From: Lachnospiraceae bacterium
GTDB taxonomy: Bacteria > Bacillota > Clostridia > Lachnospirales > Lachnospiraceae
Assembly: GCA_910575475.1 (NCBI GenBank)
Contig: CAJTGD010000005.1
Coordinates: 124,001-188,000, forward strand
Reading direction: 5' to 3'
DNA: 64,000 nt
The position numbers and the translations under genes are program-made. Under the pieces are notes generated by a model, which was not told the DNA's origin, ran no database searches, and worked only from the letters and a program-made list of their open reading frames with translations. The first letter of the stretch is position 1. Each line of letters opens with the position of its first letter. Shown here piece after piece: positions 27,598 through 36,501 of the stretch.

Positions 27598-28740
27598 ATG
27601 GAAAATAGGCGTCCATACTGGCAGGTGGCGGTAAGCCTGGTATTCAGCCTTCTGGCGACCGCCGCATTTATCATCATAGGAGTGAAGGCAATCGTATTTT
27701 TTATGCCGTTTGTGATCGGATGGTGTATTTCGGCGATTGCGGCGCCGGTGGTCAACTGGCTGGAAAAGCATTTTAAGATCGTGAAGAAGCTGGGCTCGGC
27801 CCTGATCGTGGTGCTGGTCATCGGGCTGATCGTACTGCTGATCTATCTTGCGGTCAGCAGGCTTGTGACGGAGGTTGGCGATCTGCTGAAAAATATACCG
27901 GATCTGTACGAACAGCTTGCCAGCGGGCTTTCCCAGATCGGACAATCCATGTCCGGACTGTTTGCGCGGCTTCCGGAGGAGGTGCGCAGCGGTTTCCAGA
28001 CCATGATGTCTAATCTGAACGAATATATGGGAGACCTGATCTCGAAGATCGGGGAGCCTACGGTGACCGCGGCGGGAAATCTGGCGATGCGTCTGCCGTT
28101 CTTCCTGGTCTCGGTGCTGGTATCTGTCATATCAGCTTACTTTTTCACAGTGGAACGGGATGAGGTCCTGAACTGGGCGAAAAAAGTGATGCCTCAGGCC
28201 GTTGTGAAACGGATGACGCTGGTGATGGACAATCTGCGGTATGCGGTAGGAGGATATTTTAAGGCCCAGTTTAAGATCATGGGAGTCGTGTTTCTGATCC
28301 TGATGGTAGGCTTTGCATTATTAAAGATCAATTATTTTGCTCTGATCGCGTTCCTGATCGCGTTTCTGGATTTCCTTCCCTTTTTCGGTACAGGAACAGC
28401 CATGATCCCGTGGGCGCTGTATAAATTTTTGGTGGGGGATTATAAGACGGCGATTCTGCTGTTCGTGATCTATGCCGTTACCCAGCTTGTCAGACAGATC
28501 CTGCAGCCCAAGCTGGTGGCGGACAGTATGGGGATGAATCCGCTGGTGACGCTGCTTTTGCTGTATGTGGGCTACCGGGTCAGCAGCGTGCTGGGGCTGC
28601 TCCTGTCAGTCCCCATCGGAATGGTTGTGATCAATATGCATCAGGCCGGAGCGTTTGACTATATCTTTGATGATGTACGGATCCTGGTAGACGGGATACT
28701 CCGGCTGAGGGAAGAGCCGAGGTCCAGGGACCAGGATTAG
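27598..28740 (+). CDS. AI-2E family transporter (YtvI/PerM-like membrane protein)
   Basis: This 380-residue polytopic membrane protein has two hydrophobic segments at about 10-50, one at about 62-85, a long soluble loop (about 90-170) and four to five C-terminal segments. The family segment FLDFLPFFGTGTAMIPWALYKFLVGDYK near residues 258-285 and PKLVADSMGMNPLVTLLLLYVGYR identify the AI-2E/UPF0118 family. Substrate is not known for most members; autoinducer-2 or Na+/H+ export have been proposed for some. GAGGTG lies upstream of the start. Confidence 0.85.
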   Translation: MENRRPYWQVAVSLVFSLLATAAFIIIGVKAIVFFMPFVIGWCISAIAAPVVNWLEKHFKIVKKLGSALIVVLVIGLIVLLIYLAVSRLVTEVGDLLKNIPDLYEQLASGLSQIGQSMSGLFARLPEEVRSGFQTMMSNLNEYMGDLISKIGEPTVTAAGNLAMRLPFFLVSVLVSVISAYFFTVERDEVLNWAKKVMPQAVVKRMTLVMDNLRYAVGGYFKAQFKIMGVVFLILMVGFALLKINYFALIAFLIAFLDFLPFFGTGTAMIPWALYKFLVGDYKTAILLFVIYAVTQLVRQILQPKLVADSMGMNPLVTLLLLYVGYRVSSVLGLLLSVPIGMVVINMHQAGAFDYIFDDVRILVDGILRLREEPRSRDQD

Positions 28741-28753
28741 ATATTAACGTATG

Positions 28754-28792
28754 AAAAAGGACAGAGGGCTTATTCCTCCCTCCTTTTTCTTG
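28754..28792. terminator. Bidirectional terminator-like hairpin between convergent genes
   Basis: AAAAAGGA...AGGG pairs with the later CCCT...TCCTTTTT in the 29-base gap between the AI-2E gene and the convergent HTH gene. It overlaps the last codons of the HTH gene. The symmetric A and T tracts suit termination in both directions. Confidence 0.55.
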
Positions 28793-29132
28793 CCTGAAAC
28801 AGCCCTGTGGCTGTTGCCTCAATGATGGACAGATCCTGTTCATCCAGTTTGTCCAGAAGCAGATCCAGGCGTTTCCGTTCCACGCTTTTTGAACCTGTAT
28901 TTTCAGGAAATATGTATTGGTCAATGGGAATATCAAACATTGTGACCAAACGGACCAACAGGCCAAAGCTGGGATATCTTCCTTCAATTTCGATTGCCTG
29001 CAGATGCCGTGTAGAGATATTAAGCTTTTCTACTAATTTTTCACGGGTGATTTTCCTGGATTCACGGGCTTTTTTTATTTCCAGCCCGATGGGAGTGAAG
29101 TCAAAATTTTCTGTGATGCCATTTTCATTCAT
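28770..29132 (-). CDS. XRE-family HTH transcriptional regulator
   Basis: This 120-residue protein has a helix-turn-helix at about residues 15-70 (LEIKKARESRKITREKLVEKLNIS then TRHLQAIEIEGRYPSFGLLVRLVTMFDI) and a C-terminal part (FPENTGSKSVERKRLDLLLDKLDEQDLSIIEATATGL) typical of small Clostridia XRE regulators. It is convergent with the AI-2E gene and divergent from the Y-family polymerase gene, about 280 bases away. Its targets are unknown. Confidence 0.85.
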   Translation of the reverse strand: MNENGITENFDFTPIGLEIKKARESRKITREKLVEKLNISTRHLQAIEIEGRYPSFGLLVRLVTMFDIPIDQYIFPENTGSKSVERKRLDLLLDKLDEQDLSIIEATATGLFQARKRREE

Positions 29133-29325
29133 AAATATCTACCGCCTGTCTTTCATTAGAACACTGTTTTCAAAGCATGCTGTTCATAAACATACTTTGT
29201 TGCTGCCTTTTTCTATTGTACCGAGATACCAGTTTACTTGAAACGAGATAAAATATCTATATATAAGAAGTATAAAGGTAATATGAAAGTGAAAATATTT
29301 CTATATAAAATACATTTTTATCCTG

Positions 29326-29375
29326 TTGAAAACAAACATAAGTTCTGCTATAATATAAAAAGAACAAATGTTTGC
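29326..29375 (+). promoter_or_regulatory. SOS-type promoter: consensus sigma-A promoter plus LexA-like box
   Basis: TTGAAA (29326-29331) and TATAAT (29349-29354) are exactly 17 bases apart. Eight bases after the -10 lies GAACAAATGTTT (29362-29373), which fits the Gram-positive LexA box GAACNNNNGTTC except for one C-to-T change in the second arm. A LexA site overlapping the transcript start fits DNA-damage control of the downstream polymerase. The sequence match is direct; regulation is inferred. Confidence 0.75.
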
Positions 29376-29414
29376 ATCGGCTTTTGCTGGCTGACTGGAT
29401 GTGAGGTGATGATT

Positions 29415-30977
29415 ATGAATCAAAAGGATCCCGTGTATATTGCAATTGATCTGAAGTCCTTTTATGCTTCCGTGGAATGTGTGGAGAGGGGGCTAGATCC
29501 CATGACGACGAATCTGGTGGTGGCGGACTTAAGCCGCACCGAGAAGACCATCTGCCTGGCGGTGTCCCCTTCTCTCAAGGCATATGGGATCTCTGGAAGA
29601 GCAAGGCTGTTTGAGGTGGTGCAGAGGGTTAGAGAGGTCAATGCAGAGAGGCAGATGCGCTCTCCGGACCGCCGTCTTGAGGGCGCCTCCTGTGATGATA
29701 CGGAGTTGAAAGCATCGCCGGAGAAAGCCCTTGACTATATTGTCGCTCCGCCCAGGATGTCACTCTATATCGAATACAGCACAAGGATCTATGAGATTTA
29801 TCTGAAATATGTGGCCCCGGAGGACTGCCATGTATATTCCATCGACGAGATCATGATGGATGTGACGCATTATCTGGATACCTATCACGCGGAGACCGCC
29901 CCCCGTCCGGCAAAGTACGGCGTGTCGGCCCGTGAGCTTGCCGGGCGGATCATCCGGGATATCCACACTGTCACAGGAATCACGGCCACGGCAGGGATCG
30001 GGACGAACCTGTACCTGTGCAAGGTGGCCATGGATATCGTGGCGAAGCACATTCCTCCGGATAAGAACGGAGTGCGGATCGCCTCGCTCAATGAAAAAAG
30101 CTACCGCCGGATCCTGTGGGCCCATCGGCCGCTTACCGATTTCTGGCGGATCGGCAGAGGCTATGCGAAGAAGCTGGAGGAGTACGGCATGTTCACGATG
30201 GGAGACATCGCCAGATGCTCCATCGGAAAGCCGGGGGAGTATTACAATGAAGATCTGCTTTACCGGTTATTCGGAGTCAATGCGGAGCTGCTGATCGACC
30301 ATGCTTGGGGGTGGGAACCCTGTACCATGGCGGATATCAAGAACTACAGGCCCAGCGCCAGCAGCGTGGGCTCCGGCCAGGTCCTGCATCATCCCTACTC
30401 CGCCGGGGAGGCGAGAATGGTCGTCCGGGAGATGACGGAGCAGCTCGTACTGGATCTGGTTGAAAAAGGGCTGGTTACGGATCAGATCGTCCTGACGGTG
30501 GGCTATGACATTGGGAATCTGTCCGATCCGGCAGTACACAGGCCGGAGCAGACGGAGGTCACGACAGACCGCTACGGGCGGAAGATGCCCAGGCATGCCC
30601 ACGGGACCGCCAACCTGGCAAGGCAGACCTCGTCCACAAAGTGTATCGTGAATGCGGTTCTGGATTTATATGACAGGATCATCAACCCGGGCTTTCTGAT
30701 CCGGAGGATCTATATCAGTGCAAACCACGTGGCGGACGAGAACACTGCAGCCAATACGCCTGCATTTGAGCAGCTTGACTTATTCACGGACTATGCCCGG
30801 CTGGAGCAGGAGCGTGAGGAGGAAGAGGCAAAGCGGAAGCGGGAGAGGAAGCTGCAGGAGGCCATGCTGGATATCAAAAAGAAATATGGAAAAAACGCGA
30901 TTCTAAAAGGGGCGAATCTGGTGGAGGGATCTACGGTCATCGACCGGAATCGGCAGATCGGAGGGCACAGAGCATGA
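29415..30977 (+). CDS. Y-family DNA polymerase (DinB/UvrX-like, lesion bypass)
   Basis: This 520-residue protein of the Y family of error-prone polymerases has the N-terminal catalytic segment YIAIDLKSFYASVECVERGLDP, the acidic motif YSIDEIMMDVTHYL, helix-hairpin-helix-like regions and a little-finger region after about residue 340. It ends in a long charged helix (EQEREEEEAKRKRERKLQEA). It is longer than canonical DinB and has an inserted acidic region near 90-110, as in the UvrX/YqjW group of phages and Firmicutes. ATG 29415 follows GAGGTGATG; 29409 is also in frame. It has an SOS-type promoter and is coupled to a YolD-like gene (ATGA overlap). Confidence 0.9.
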   Translation: MNQKDPVYIAIDLKSFYASVECVERGLDPMTTNLVVADLSRTEKTICLAVSPSLKAYGISGRARLFEVVQRVREVNAERQMRSPDRRLEGASCDDTELKASPEKALDYIVAPPRMSLYIEYSTRIYEIYLKYVAPEDCHVYSIDEIMMDVTHYLDTYHAETAPRPAKYGVSARELAGRIIRDIHTVTGITATAGIGTNLYLCKVAMDIVAKHIPPDKNGVRIASLNEKSYRRILWAHRPLTDFWRIGRGYAKKLEEYGMFTMGDIARCSIGKPGEYYNEDLLYRLFGVNAELLIDHAWGWEPCTMADIKNYRPSASSVGSGQVLHHPYSAGEARMVVREMTEQLVLDLVEKGLVTDQIVLTVGYDIGNLSDPAVHRPEQTEVTTDRYGRKMPRHAHGTANLARQTSSTKCIVNAVLDLYDRIINPGFLIRRIYISANHVADENTAANTPAFEQLDLFTDYARLEQEREEEEAKRKRERKLQEAMLDIKKKYGKNAILKGANLVEGSTVIDRNRQIGGHRA

Positions 30978-31420
30978 GCCAGGCAGTACAAAGCATGATG
31001 AACCGCAGGGAGATGTACAAATACCAGGATATGATCGACCTTCCCCATCCTGTATCCAGGACCCATCCTCCCATGCCGATCCAGGATCGGGCGGCACAGT
31101 TTGCGCCGTTTGCGGCGCTTTCCGGACATTACGAGGCGGTCAGGGAGACCGCCCGGCTGACGGAAGAACGGACAGAGCTGGACGAGGGCATCAGGGAAGA
31201 ACTGAACCGGGAACTGCGCAGGATACAGGAGCAGATCGGCAGCGGGGATGCCGTGTCCTTTACTTACTTTGTGCCGGATCCGAAGAAATCAGGCGGGGCC
31301 TATGCAACGGTGACCGGCTGTGTGAAGAAGATCAAGGAATACGAGCGGGTGATCCTTCTGGAGGACGGAACGGAGATCCCGGCGGATGAAATCATAAGCA
31401 TCCAAAGATCCTCCCAGTGA
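30974..31420 (+). CDS. YolD-like family protein
   Basis: This 148-residue protein has MPIQDRAAQFAPFAALSGHYEAVRE in its first half, the signature of YolD-like proteins, followed by a charged helix and a small beta-rich end (VTGCVKKIKEYERVILLEDGTEIPADEIISI). YolD-like proteins are typically encoded directly after UvrX/DinB-type polymerases and are thought to help translesion synthesis. Here the start overlaps the polymerase stop, so they are translated together and should share the LexA-like promoter. Confidence 0.88.
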   Translation: MSQAVQSMMNRREMYKYQDMIDLPHPVSRTHPPMPIQDRAAQFAPFAALSGHYEAVRETARLTEERTELDEGIREELNRELRRIQEQIGSGDAVSFTYFVPDPKKSGGAYATVTGCVKKIKEYERVILLEDGTEIPADEIISIQRSSQ

Positions 31421-31427
31421 AGTGATG

Positions 31428-31510
31428 GTTAGCTGCCGTTCCCGGCGCCTTGCACTTTGCTGCAAGGCATCCGGCCAGTAAAGCCGCAGTATCAGGCATT
31501 CAGCCTTTTT
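31428..31510 (+). repeat. Dispersed structured intergenic repeat, copy C (5' part)
   Basis: It contains GCGCCTTGCA, loop CTTTGC, TGCAAGGCATCCGGCCAG, TAAAGCCGCAGTATCAGGCATTCAG and then a T run. Hairpin 1 and the conserved linker are kept; hairpins 2 and 3 are lost after CAGCC. It follows the YolD-like gene by 8 bases. The remaining gap to 31686 shows no gene; it holds scattered GC-rich pairs (CAGGATCCTGCC) only. Confidence 0.7.
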
Positions 31511-31686
31511 TCAGAAAAAGGGTCCTCTTCGCTCCTATTTGTGTTATACTACCAGAAGAACCGAGTCGTGATGTGCAAAGGATCAGGAACCGCAGACAGG
31601 ATCCTGCCTGATGCCGCAGGTGATGTCCGCGGTTTCAGAAGCTGCACATAACAACAAGGCACAAATGACAGGAGGCGAAAAAAACG

Positions 31687-32979
31687 ATGGGACATTTGAC
31701 AACAAGAGATGCCTACAAGAATCTGGAGGAGCGGATCAACTGGTTTACCCAGGGAGCTCCCCCGTCAGATACATTATATAAGATCCTGCAGGTATTGTAC
31801 ACGGAGAAGGAGGCCAAGTGGGTGGCGCTGCTCCCGGTCCGTCCGTTTACGCTGAAAAAGGCGGCCAGGATCTGGGGGACGACGGAAGCAAAAGCGGAGA
31901 AGCTTCTGGACCACCTCTGTGAAAAAGCGCTGCTGGTAGATTCTGATTACCACGGGCAGCGGCAGTTTGTGATGCCGCCGCCCATGGCAGGCTTTATTGA
32001 GTTTGCCCTGATGCGTACAAGAGGCGATATTGACCAGAAGTATCTGAGCGAGCTGTATTATCAGTATATGAATGTGGAGGAGGATTTTGTCAAAGACCTG
32101 TTTTTTGTGACAGAGACCAGGTTGGGCCGGGTGTTTGTGCAGGAGCCGGTGCTGACCAATGACAAGACGAACCACATCCTGGACTACGAGCGTGCCGCGC
32201 ATATTGTGGAGGAAGCAAAGTATATCGGGCTCGGCACCTGTTACTGCAGGCATAAGATGTATCATGCCGGACATCCCTGTGAGATCGACGCACCCTGGGA
32301 TGTGTGCCTGACCTTTGACAATGTGGCCCGCTCTCTGGCCGAGCATGGGGAGTACGCGCGACTCATCTCCAGGGAAGAGGCCATGGATGCGCTGGAGCGT
32401 TCCTATGCCGCTAACCTGGTGCAGATCGGAGAAAATGTCCGGGAGCATCCGGCATTTATCTGCAACTGCTGCGGCTGCTGCTGTGAAGCGCTGCAGGCGG
32501 CAAGGAAGTTCAGCCCCATGCAGCCCGTGGCCACGACCAATTATATTCCCAGAGTGTCCCTGGAACAATGCATCGGCTGCGGAAAATGCGCGAAGGTCTG
32601 CCCGATCCTGGCCATTGCCATGGAAGAGAAGGAGCAGGAGGGAGAGGAGCACGGCAGGAAGCATCCGGTGATCGACACGGAGATCTGCCTGGGCTGCGGT
32701 GTCTGCGCCCGGAACTGTCCCACCGGGGCCATCGAGCTGGAACGGCGTCCGGTGCAGGTGATCACGCCGGTAAACAGCACCCATCGGTTTGTCCTCCAGG
32801 CCATCGAAAAAGGGACGCTGCAGAACCTGATATTCGACAATCAGGCATTTGCCAACCACCGGGCCATGGCAGCCGTATTCGGCGCGATCTTAAAGCTCCC
32901 GCCCCTGAAGCAGGCGCTGGCGAGCAGGCAGTTTAAGTCCGTCTATCTGGATAAGCTGCTGTCCATGCAGAAGAAATGA
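31687..32979 (+). CDS. 4Fe-4S dicluster ferredoxin-type protein with N-terminal winged-helix-like part
   Basis: This 430-residue cytoplasmic iron-sulfur protein has Cys motifs in three groups: CYCRHKMYHAGHPC (about 178-191), CNCCGCCCEAL (about 259-269), then two ferredoxin clusters CIGCGKCAKVCP (about 297-308) and CLGCGVCARNCP (about 337-348). The N-terminal 120 residues contain a winged-helix-like segment (RPFTLKKAARIWGTTEAKAEKLLDHLCEKALLV). Similar proteins occur widely in Clostridia as 4Fe-4S binding domain proteins of unknown function. AGGAGGCG precedes the start. An electron-transfer role is likely; partner unknown. Confidence 0.78.
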   Translation: MGHLTTRDAYKNLEERINWFTQGAPPSDTLYKILQVLYTEKEAKWVALLPVRPFTLKKAARIWGTTEAKAEKLLDHLCEKALLVDSDYHGQRQFVMPPPMAGFIEFALMRTRGDIDQKYLSELYYQYMNVEEDFVKDLFFVTETRLGRVFVQEPVLTNDKTNHILDYERAAHIVEEAKYIGLGTCYCRHKMYHAGHPCEIDAPWDVCLTFDNVARSLAEHGEYARLISREEAMDALERSYAANLVQIGENVREHPAFICNCCGCCCEALQAARKFSPMQPVATTNYIPRVSLEQCIGCGKCAKVCPILAIAMEEKEQEGEEHGRKHPVIDTEICLGCGVCARNCPTGAIELERRPVQVITPVNSTHRFVLQAIEKGTLQNLIFDNQAFANHRAMAAVFGAILKLPPLKQALASRQFKSVYLDKLLSMQKK

Positions 32980-33080
32980 GAGCTTTCACCGGAGAATGAA
33001 AGCCTCAAAACATGGAAGGACACGTTTCCGTCCATGCCGGAAGAGGATCAGAAGCTGTATCAATTGCAAAAACATAAGAT

Positions 33081-33129
33081 GCAATGCCTTTTGGAGATCA
33101 GGAAGTGAAAAAGGCATTGCATTTTTTTT
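33081..33129 (+). terminator. Rho-independent terminator after the ferredoxin-type gene
   Basis: GCAATGCCTTTT (33081-33092) pairs with AAAAAGGCATTGC (33108-33120) and is followed by ATTTTTTTT, a textbook intrinsic terminator. Confidence 0.9.
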
Positions 33130-33133
33130 GGTA

Positions 33134-33192
33134 TTGACAAACCAACCGACGGTATGATAAAATTCGAATAGATACATACCAACAGTCGGTTT
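33134..33192 (+). promoter_or_regulatory. Promoter with TetR-like operator in front of the MFS gene
   Basis: TTGACA (33134-33139) and TAAAAT (33158-33163) are 18 bases apart. AACCGACGGTAT lies inside the spacer, and an inverted partner ATACCAACAGTCGGTT follows downstream (33177-33192). These arms repeat the ACCGAC/GTCGGT core, as in operators of TetR-type efflux regulators. No TetR gene is adjacent, so the regulator would be elsewhere. The promoter is clear; the operator assignment is inferred. Confidence 0.6.
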
Positions 33193-33206
33193 TGGAGGTA
33201 CATACA

Positions 33207-34460
33207 ATGAACCAAAAATTATTTACAAAAGATTTTACCTTAGTTGTCATCGGACAGATCATTTCCCTGTTCGGAAATGCAGCCGTCCGGTTTGCGCTGC
33301 CGCTGTATCTGCTGAATCAGACAGGCTCCTCGGCGCTTTACGGAACCGTGACCGCCTGCGCGCTGATTCCGGCGATCCTGCTTTCCCCCATAGGCGGGAT
33401 TGCCGCGGATCGGGTCAATAAAAGAAATGTGATGGTGATCCTGGATTTTTTTACGGCAGCGGTGATCCTGACCTTTTCGATCCTCCTGAACGCCGTGAAT
33501 CTTGTTTTTCTGCTGACGGTCACACTGATGGTCTTATATGGCATTGCAGGCGCTTACCAGCCTTCCGTACAGGCCAGCATTCCGGCCCTGGTGAGCCAGG
33601 AGCATATCATGCAGGCCAACTCCATCATCAACATGATCAGCTCTCTTGCGTCCCTGGCAGGGCCTGTGCTGGGAGGAATCTTCTATGCAGCATACGGATT
33701 AAAGCCGGTGCTGTGGATCTGTATCCTCTGTTTTTTTCTGTCTGCAGTGATGGAGCTGTTCATCCGGATCCCCTTTGTCCGGCAGGATTCCGGGGGAGCT
33801 TTTTGGAAGACGGTAACGTCGGATTTTTCAGAGAGTATGCGGTTTGTGTGGAGAGAGAAGCCGGAGATCGGAAAAGTGGTGCTTTTGGCCTGCGGGATCA
33901 ATCTGTTTTTATCTTCCATGATCCTGGTGGGCATGCCCTATATCATTACGGAGGTGCTGGGGTTTGAAACAGGGACGGCCAATCGGCTCTACGGCTTTGC
34001 GGAAGGGGCAATGGCCGCAGGCGGACTCCTGGGCGGCATCTGCGCGGGCGTGTTCGGCGGCAGGCTGCCGATCCAAAAGGCCGGCAGCCTGATCATAGCC
34101 GGCGCCGCGGCAGCGCTTCCGATGGGCGCGGCACTGGGGCTGTTTTCCTCGGCAATGCTGAACTATGCTGTAATGGCGGGATGCTGCTTTGCCATCACAA
34201 TCGTTTCCACGATATTTACCATACAGATGATGGCCTTTGTACAGACAGAAACCCCGCAGAACCTAATCGGAAAGGTGATCGCCGTGATCCTCACCCTGTC
34301 CATGTGCGCGCAGCCGCTGGGAAACGCGTTCTATGGTTTCCTGTTTGAAATCTGCACAGGAGCGGAGTTTGCGGTGGTTCTGTTTGCAGGCGGTATCTCT
34401 TTGGTGATCGCGGTCCGCGCGAGAAGGATATTCATGAGCCTTTCAAGAAAAACGGAATGA
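33207..34460 (+). CDS. MFS transporter, drug or macrolide efflux type
   Basis: This 417-residue membrane protein has about 12 hydrophobic segments. The N-terminal part FTKDFTLVVIGQIISLFGNAAVRFALPLYLLNQTGSSALYG and the loop GGIAADRVNKRNVMVILDF are typical of the MFS_3/MefA-like exporters common in Firmicutes. The start at 33207 has TTGGAGG 10 bases upstream, better than 33192. It is a single-gene unit behind a TetR-operator-like promoter. The substrate cannot be predicted. Confidence 0.87.
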   Translation: MNQKLFTKDFTLVVIGQIISLFGNAAVRFALPLYLLNQTGSSALYGTVTACALIPAILLSPIGGIAADRVNKRNVMVILDFFTAAVILTFSILLNAVNLVFLLTVTLMVLYGIAGAYQPSVQASIPALVSQEHIMQANSIINMISSLASLAGPVLGGIFYAAYGLKPVLWICILCFFLSAVMELFIRIPFVRQDSGGAFWKTVTSDFSESMRFVWREKPEIGKVVLLACGINLFLSSMILVGMPYIITEVLGFETGTANRLYGFAEGAMAAGGLLGGICAGVFGGRLPIQKAGSLIIAGAAAALPMGAALGLFSSAMLNYAVMAGCCFAITIVSTIFTIQMMAFVQTETPQNLIGKVIAVILTLSMCAQPLGNAFYGFLFEICTGAEFAVVLFAGGISLVIAVRARRIFMSLSRKTE

Positions 34461-34474
34461 TGCTGACCCGAACG

Positions 34475-35752
34475 TTATACATTTCCGATCAGAACCGTCA
34501 CAGTAAAGGTATCTTCCGTATAAGAGATATCCAGAGTGCCGCTGTACTTTTCCACCATTTCCCGTACATTTGCCAGGCCCAGGCCGTGAGCGTCTGACTC
34601 CTCCTTGTCAGATAAAAGCCGGCCCTTATGCTCCTGGACGGCATTTGCTTTTGTGTTTGTGATTTCAAAGGTGAAATAACCGTTTTCCGTCACTCTGGCC
34701 TTTAAGGAGATTCGGCGTTTTTTAAGGTCTGGTATCTTCACAGAGGCTTCGACGGCATTGTCCAGGGTATTGGAAAACAGGCAGCAGAGGCTGATCGGGT
34801 CGAGACCGATCAGTCTGTCCAGGTCAATGTGGAAAAAAACATTGATTCCCTGCTCCAGCGCCAGATTGTATTTGGCATTGAGAACCGCGTTGATGATGCT
34901 GTTTTTGCAAAAGACACGAGTGCGGGCCGCCAGCCGCGTCTCGATTTCCTCCATATAGTGCTCGGCATCCTCTGTATTTCCTGAGCGGAACAGAGCCTGG
35001 ATCACGCCCAGATGGTTGTTCATATCATGGCGGAATCTGCGGATCTTGGTTTGATTTTGCTCCAGTTCTTCATAATAGCTTTTCTGAAGCATCAGGTTTT
35101 TCCGCTCCATGTCCTGCCGGATGCTTCTGACAAAATATTCTGTCAGGGCGATGCAGCCCAGGTTGGTTGCAAAGCAGGAAAAGGCGGCCGGCCACATGTA
35201 ATAGCTTTGAACCGGGGCAAAGAGGATGCTGGTGGTTATGCTCACCAGGGAGGCCAGACAGATGACATCCAGCAGGATCCAGGTCTTATGGCCGAATAAT
35301 TTCCGGGCCTGAACCAGATGCCTTTCAAAAAAGCGGTAAATGCCGTACCAGATCAGCAGATGCAGGATGGGATCCGCTATGGTACAGAACAGGTCTATGG
35401 CAATGGGCCAGTCAAGGGAAGAACCCAGCACGCCCAGCATATCCATGACAAAAAAGTTCTGGCTGACGATTAGGGGATAGAGGACGGCCACGGCAGCCAG
35501 ACGCTGCCAGATACTGCCTTGGAAGGCGAGCAGCATCAGTGCAAGAAACCAGACCAGTTCCAGGACCACATTAAAAAAATCATTCGGATAGATAATCATG
35601 TTGGAGAGGCAGGCGCAGGAAATATATCCGGCCGCGCTCCAGAGCTTTCCGTCCCGTTTCTGCGCAAAATGGCATAGAATCCGGTAAAACAGGAAACCCT
35701 GTATGCAATTAGGGATTTTGCCGACATTATACATAACAGATATAAGATCCAT
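34475..35752 (-). CDS. GHKL-domain sensor histidine kinase (AgrC/VirS-like)
   Basis: This 425-residue kinase has six or so membrane segments in residues 1-210, a dimerisation helix with the phosphoaccepting His242 in RRFRHDMNNHLGVIQAL, and a C-terminal GHKL ATPase domain (LCCLFSNTLDNAVEAS as N box, HGLGLANVREMVEKYSGTLDI as G box). This architecture senses peptides or membrane state and pairs with LytTR regulators; one is encoded directly upstream (35797-36501). The two probably form an operon read on the minus strand, opposite to the BceAB-like pair. Confidence 0.92.
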   Translation of the reverse strand: MDLISVMYNVGKIPNCIQGFLFYRILCHFAQKRDGKLWSAAGYISCACLSNMIIYPNDFFNVVLELVWFLALMLLAFQGSIWQRLAAVAVLYPLIVSQNFFVMDMLGVLGSSLDWPIAIDLFCTIADPILHLLIWYGIYRFFERHLVQARKLFGHKTWILLDVICLASLVSITTSILFAPVQSYYMWPAAFSCFATNLGCIALTEYFVRSIRQDMERKNLMLQKSYYEELEQNQTKIRRFRHDMNNHLGVIQALFRSGNTEDAEHYMEEIETRLAARTRVFCKNSIINAVLNAKYNLALEQGINVFFHIDLDRLIGLDPISLCCLFSNTLDNAVEASVKIPDLKKRRISLKARVTENGYFTFEITNTKANAVQEHKGRLLSDKEESDAHGLGLANVREMVEKYSGTLDISYTEDTFTVTVLIGNV

Positions 35753-35796
35753 GGTGATTCTCCTATTTTTCTACAACTCCAAAACAGCGTTTTGGC

Positions 35797-36501
35797 TCAC
35801 CGCAACAGGAGACGGGCAAAGGCAATTTCCAGGGGCTGGCGGAAGGCGCGGCTGACCGGAAACTGCTTTTGCCCGCAGATACAGCGGTCTTTTTCCAGGG
35901 CGCTCACAAAGTTCAGGTTCACCAGATGGCGGTTGTGGCAGCGTACAAAATAGTCCGGCAGTCCGGACTCCACTTCATCCAGCTTTCCGTAAAAATCAGG
36001 TCTGCTTCCGTCTTTCAGAGAGATCACGACTTTCCTCCGGTCGCTGGAAAAAGCCAGGATCCTTTTCAAAGGAATTCTCAAAATGCCGGATTTCTGTTCC
36101 AGGGTAAAATACTGCTCCCGGTGTTTTCCGAGTTCTTCCAGCGCCTGCTCCAGAACGGCCTGGATCTTGCGTTCCTCATAAGGCTTCAGAATATAGTGGA
36201 AGGCATGCACCTCATATCCCTGAAATACAAAGTCAGGGTAAGCGGTTACGAAGATCAGGAGCGTATGGGCGTTTCTTTTTCTCAGATTTTTGGCGGTTTC
36301 CATGCCGTTCATCTGTCTCATTTCAATATCCAGAAATAAGATATCCAGATATGCGCACTCCGGGTGTGAAAAGAGTGCTTCGCCGGAGTCGTATTCCAAA
36401 ATACGGTAAGAGGTTCCAAGCAGCTGCAGCTTCCGCTCCAGAGGAGCGCGGAGGGCCCGGCGCATGGAAGCCTCATCATCACAGATTCCGATGTTGACCA
36501 T
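35797..36501 (-). CDS. LytTR-family response regulator
   Basis: This 234-residue regulator has a receiver domain at 1-120 (acidic pocket CDDE at 7-10, phosphoaccepting Asp58 in LFLDIEMRQMNG, Lys in FHYILKPYEE) and a LytTR DNA-binding domain at about 135-234 (FSSDRRKVVISLKDGS and FVRCHNRHLVNLNFVSALEK). The start at 36501 has AGGAAGG upstream on the minus strand. It is the partner of the adjacent GHKL kinase. The divergent ABC genes 300 bases away are the most likely target, by position. Confidence 0.92.
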   Translation of the reverse strand: MVNIGICDDEASMRRALRAPLERKLQLLGTSYRILEYDSGEALFSHPECAYLDILFLDIEMRQMNGMETAKNLRKRNAHTLLIFVTAYPDFVFQGYEVHAFHYILKPYEERKIQAVLEQALEELGKHREQYFTLEQKSGILRIPLKRILAFSSDRRKVVISLKDGSRPDFYGKLDEVESGLPDYFVRCHNRHLVNLNFVSALEKDRCICGQKQFPVSRAFRQPLEIAFARLLLR

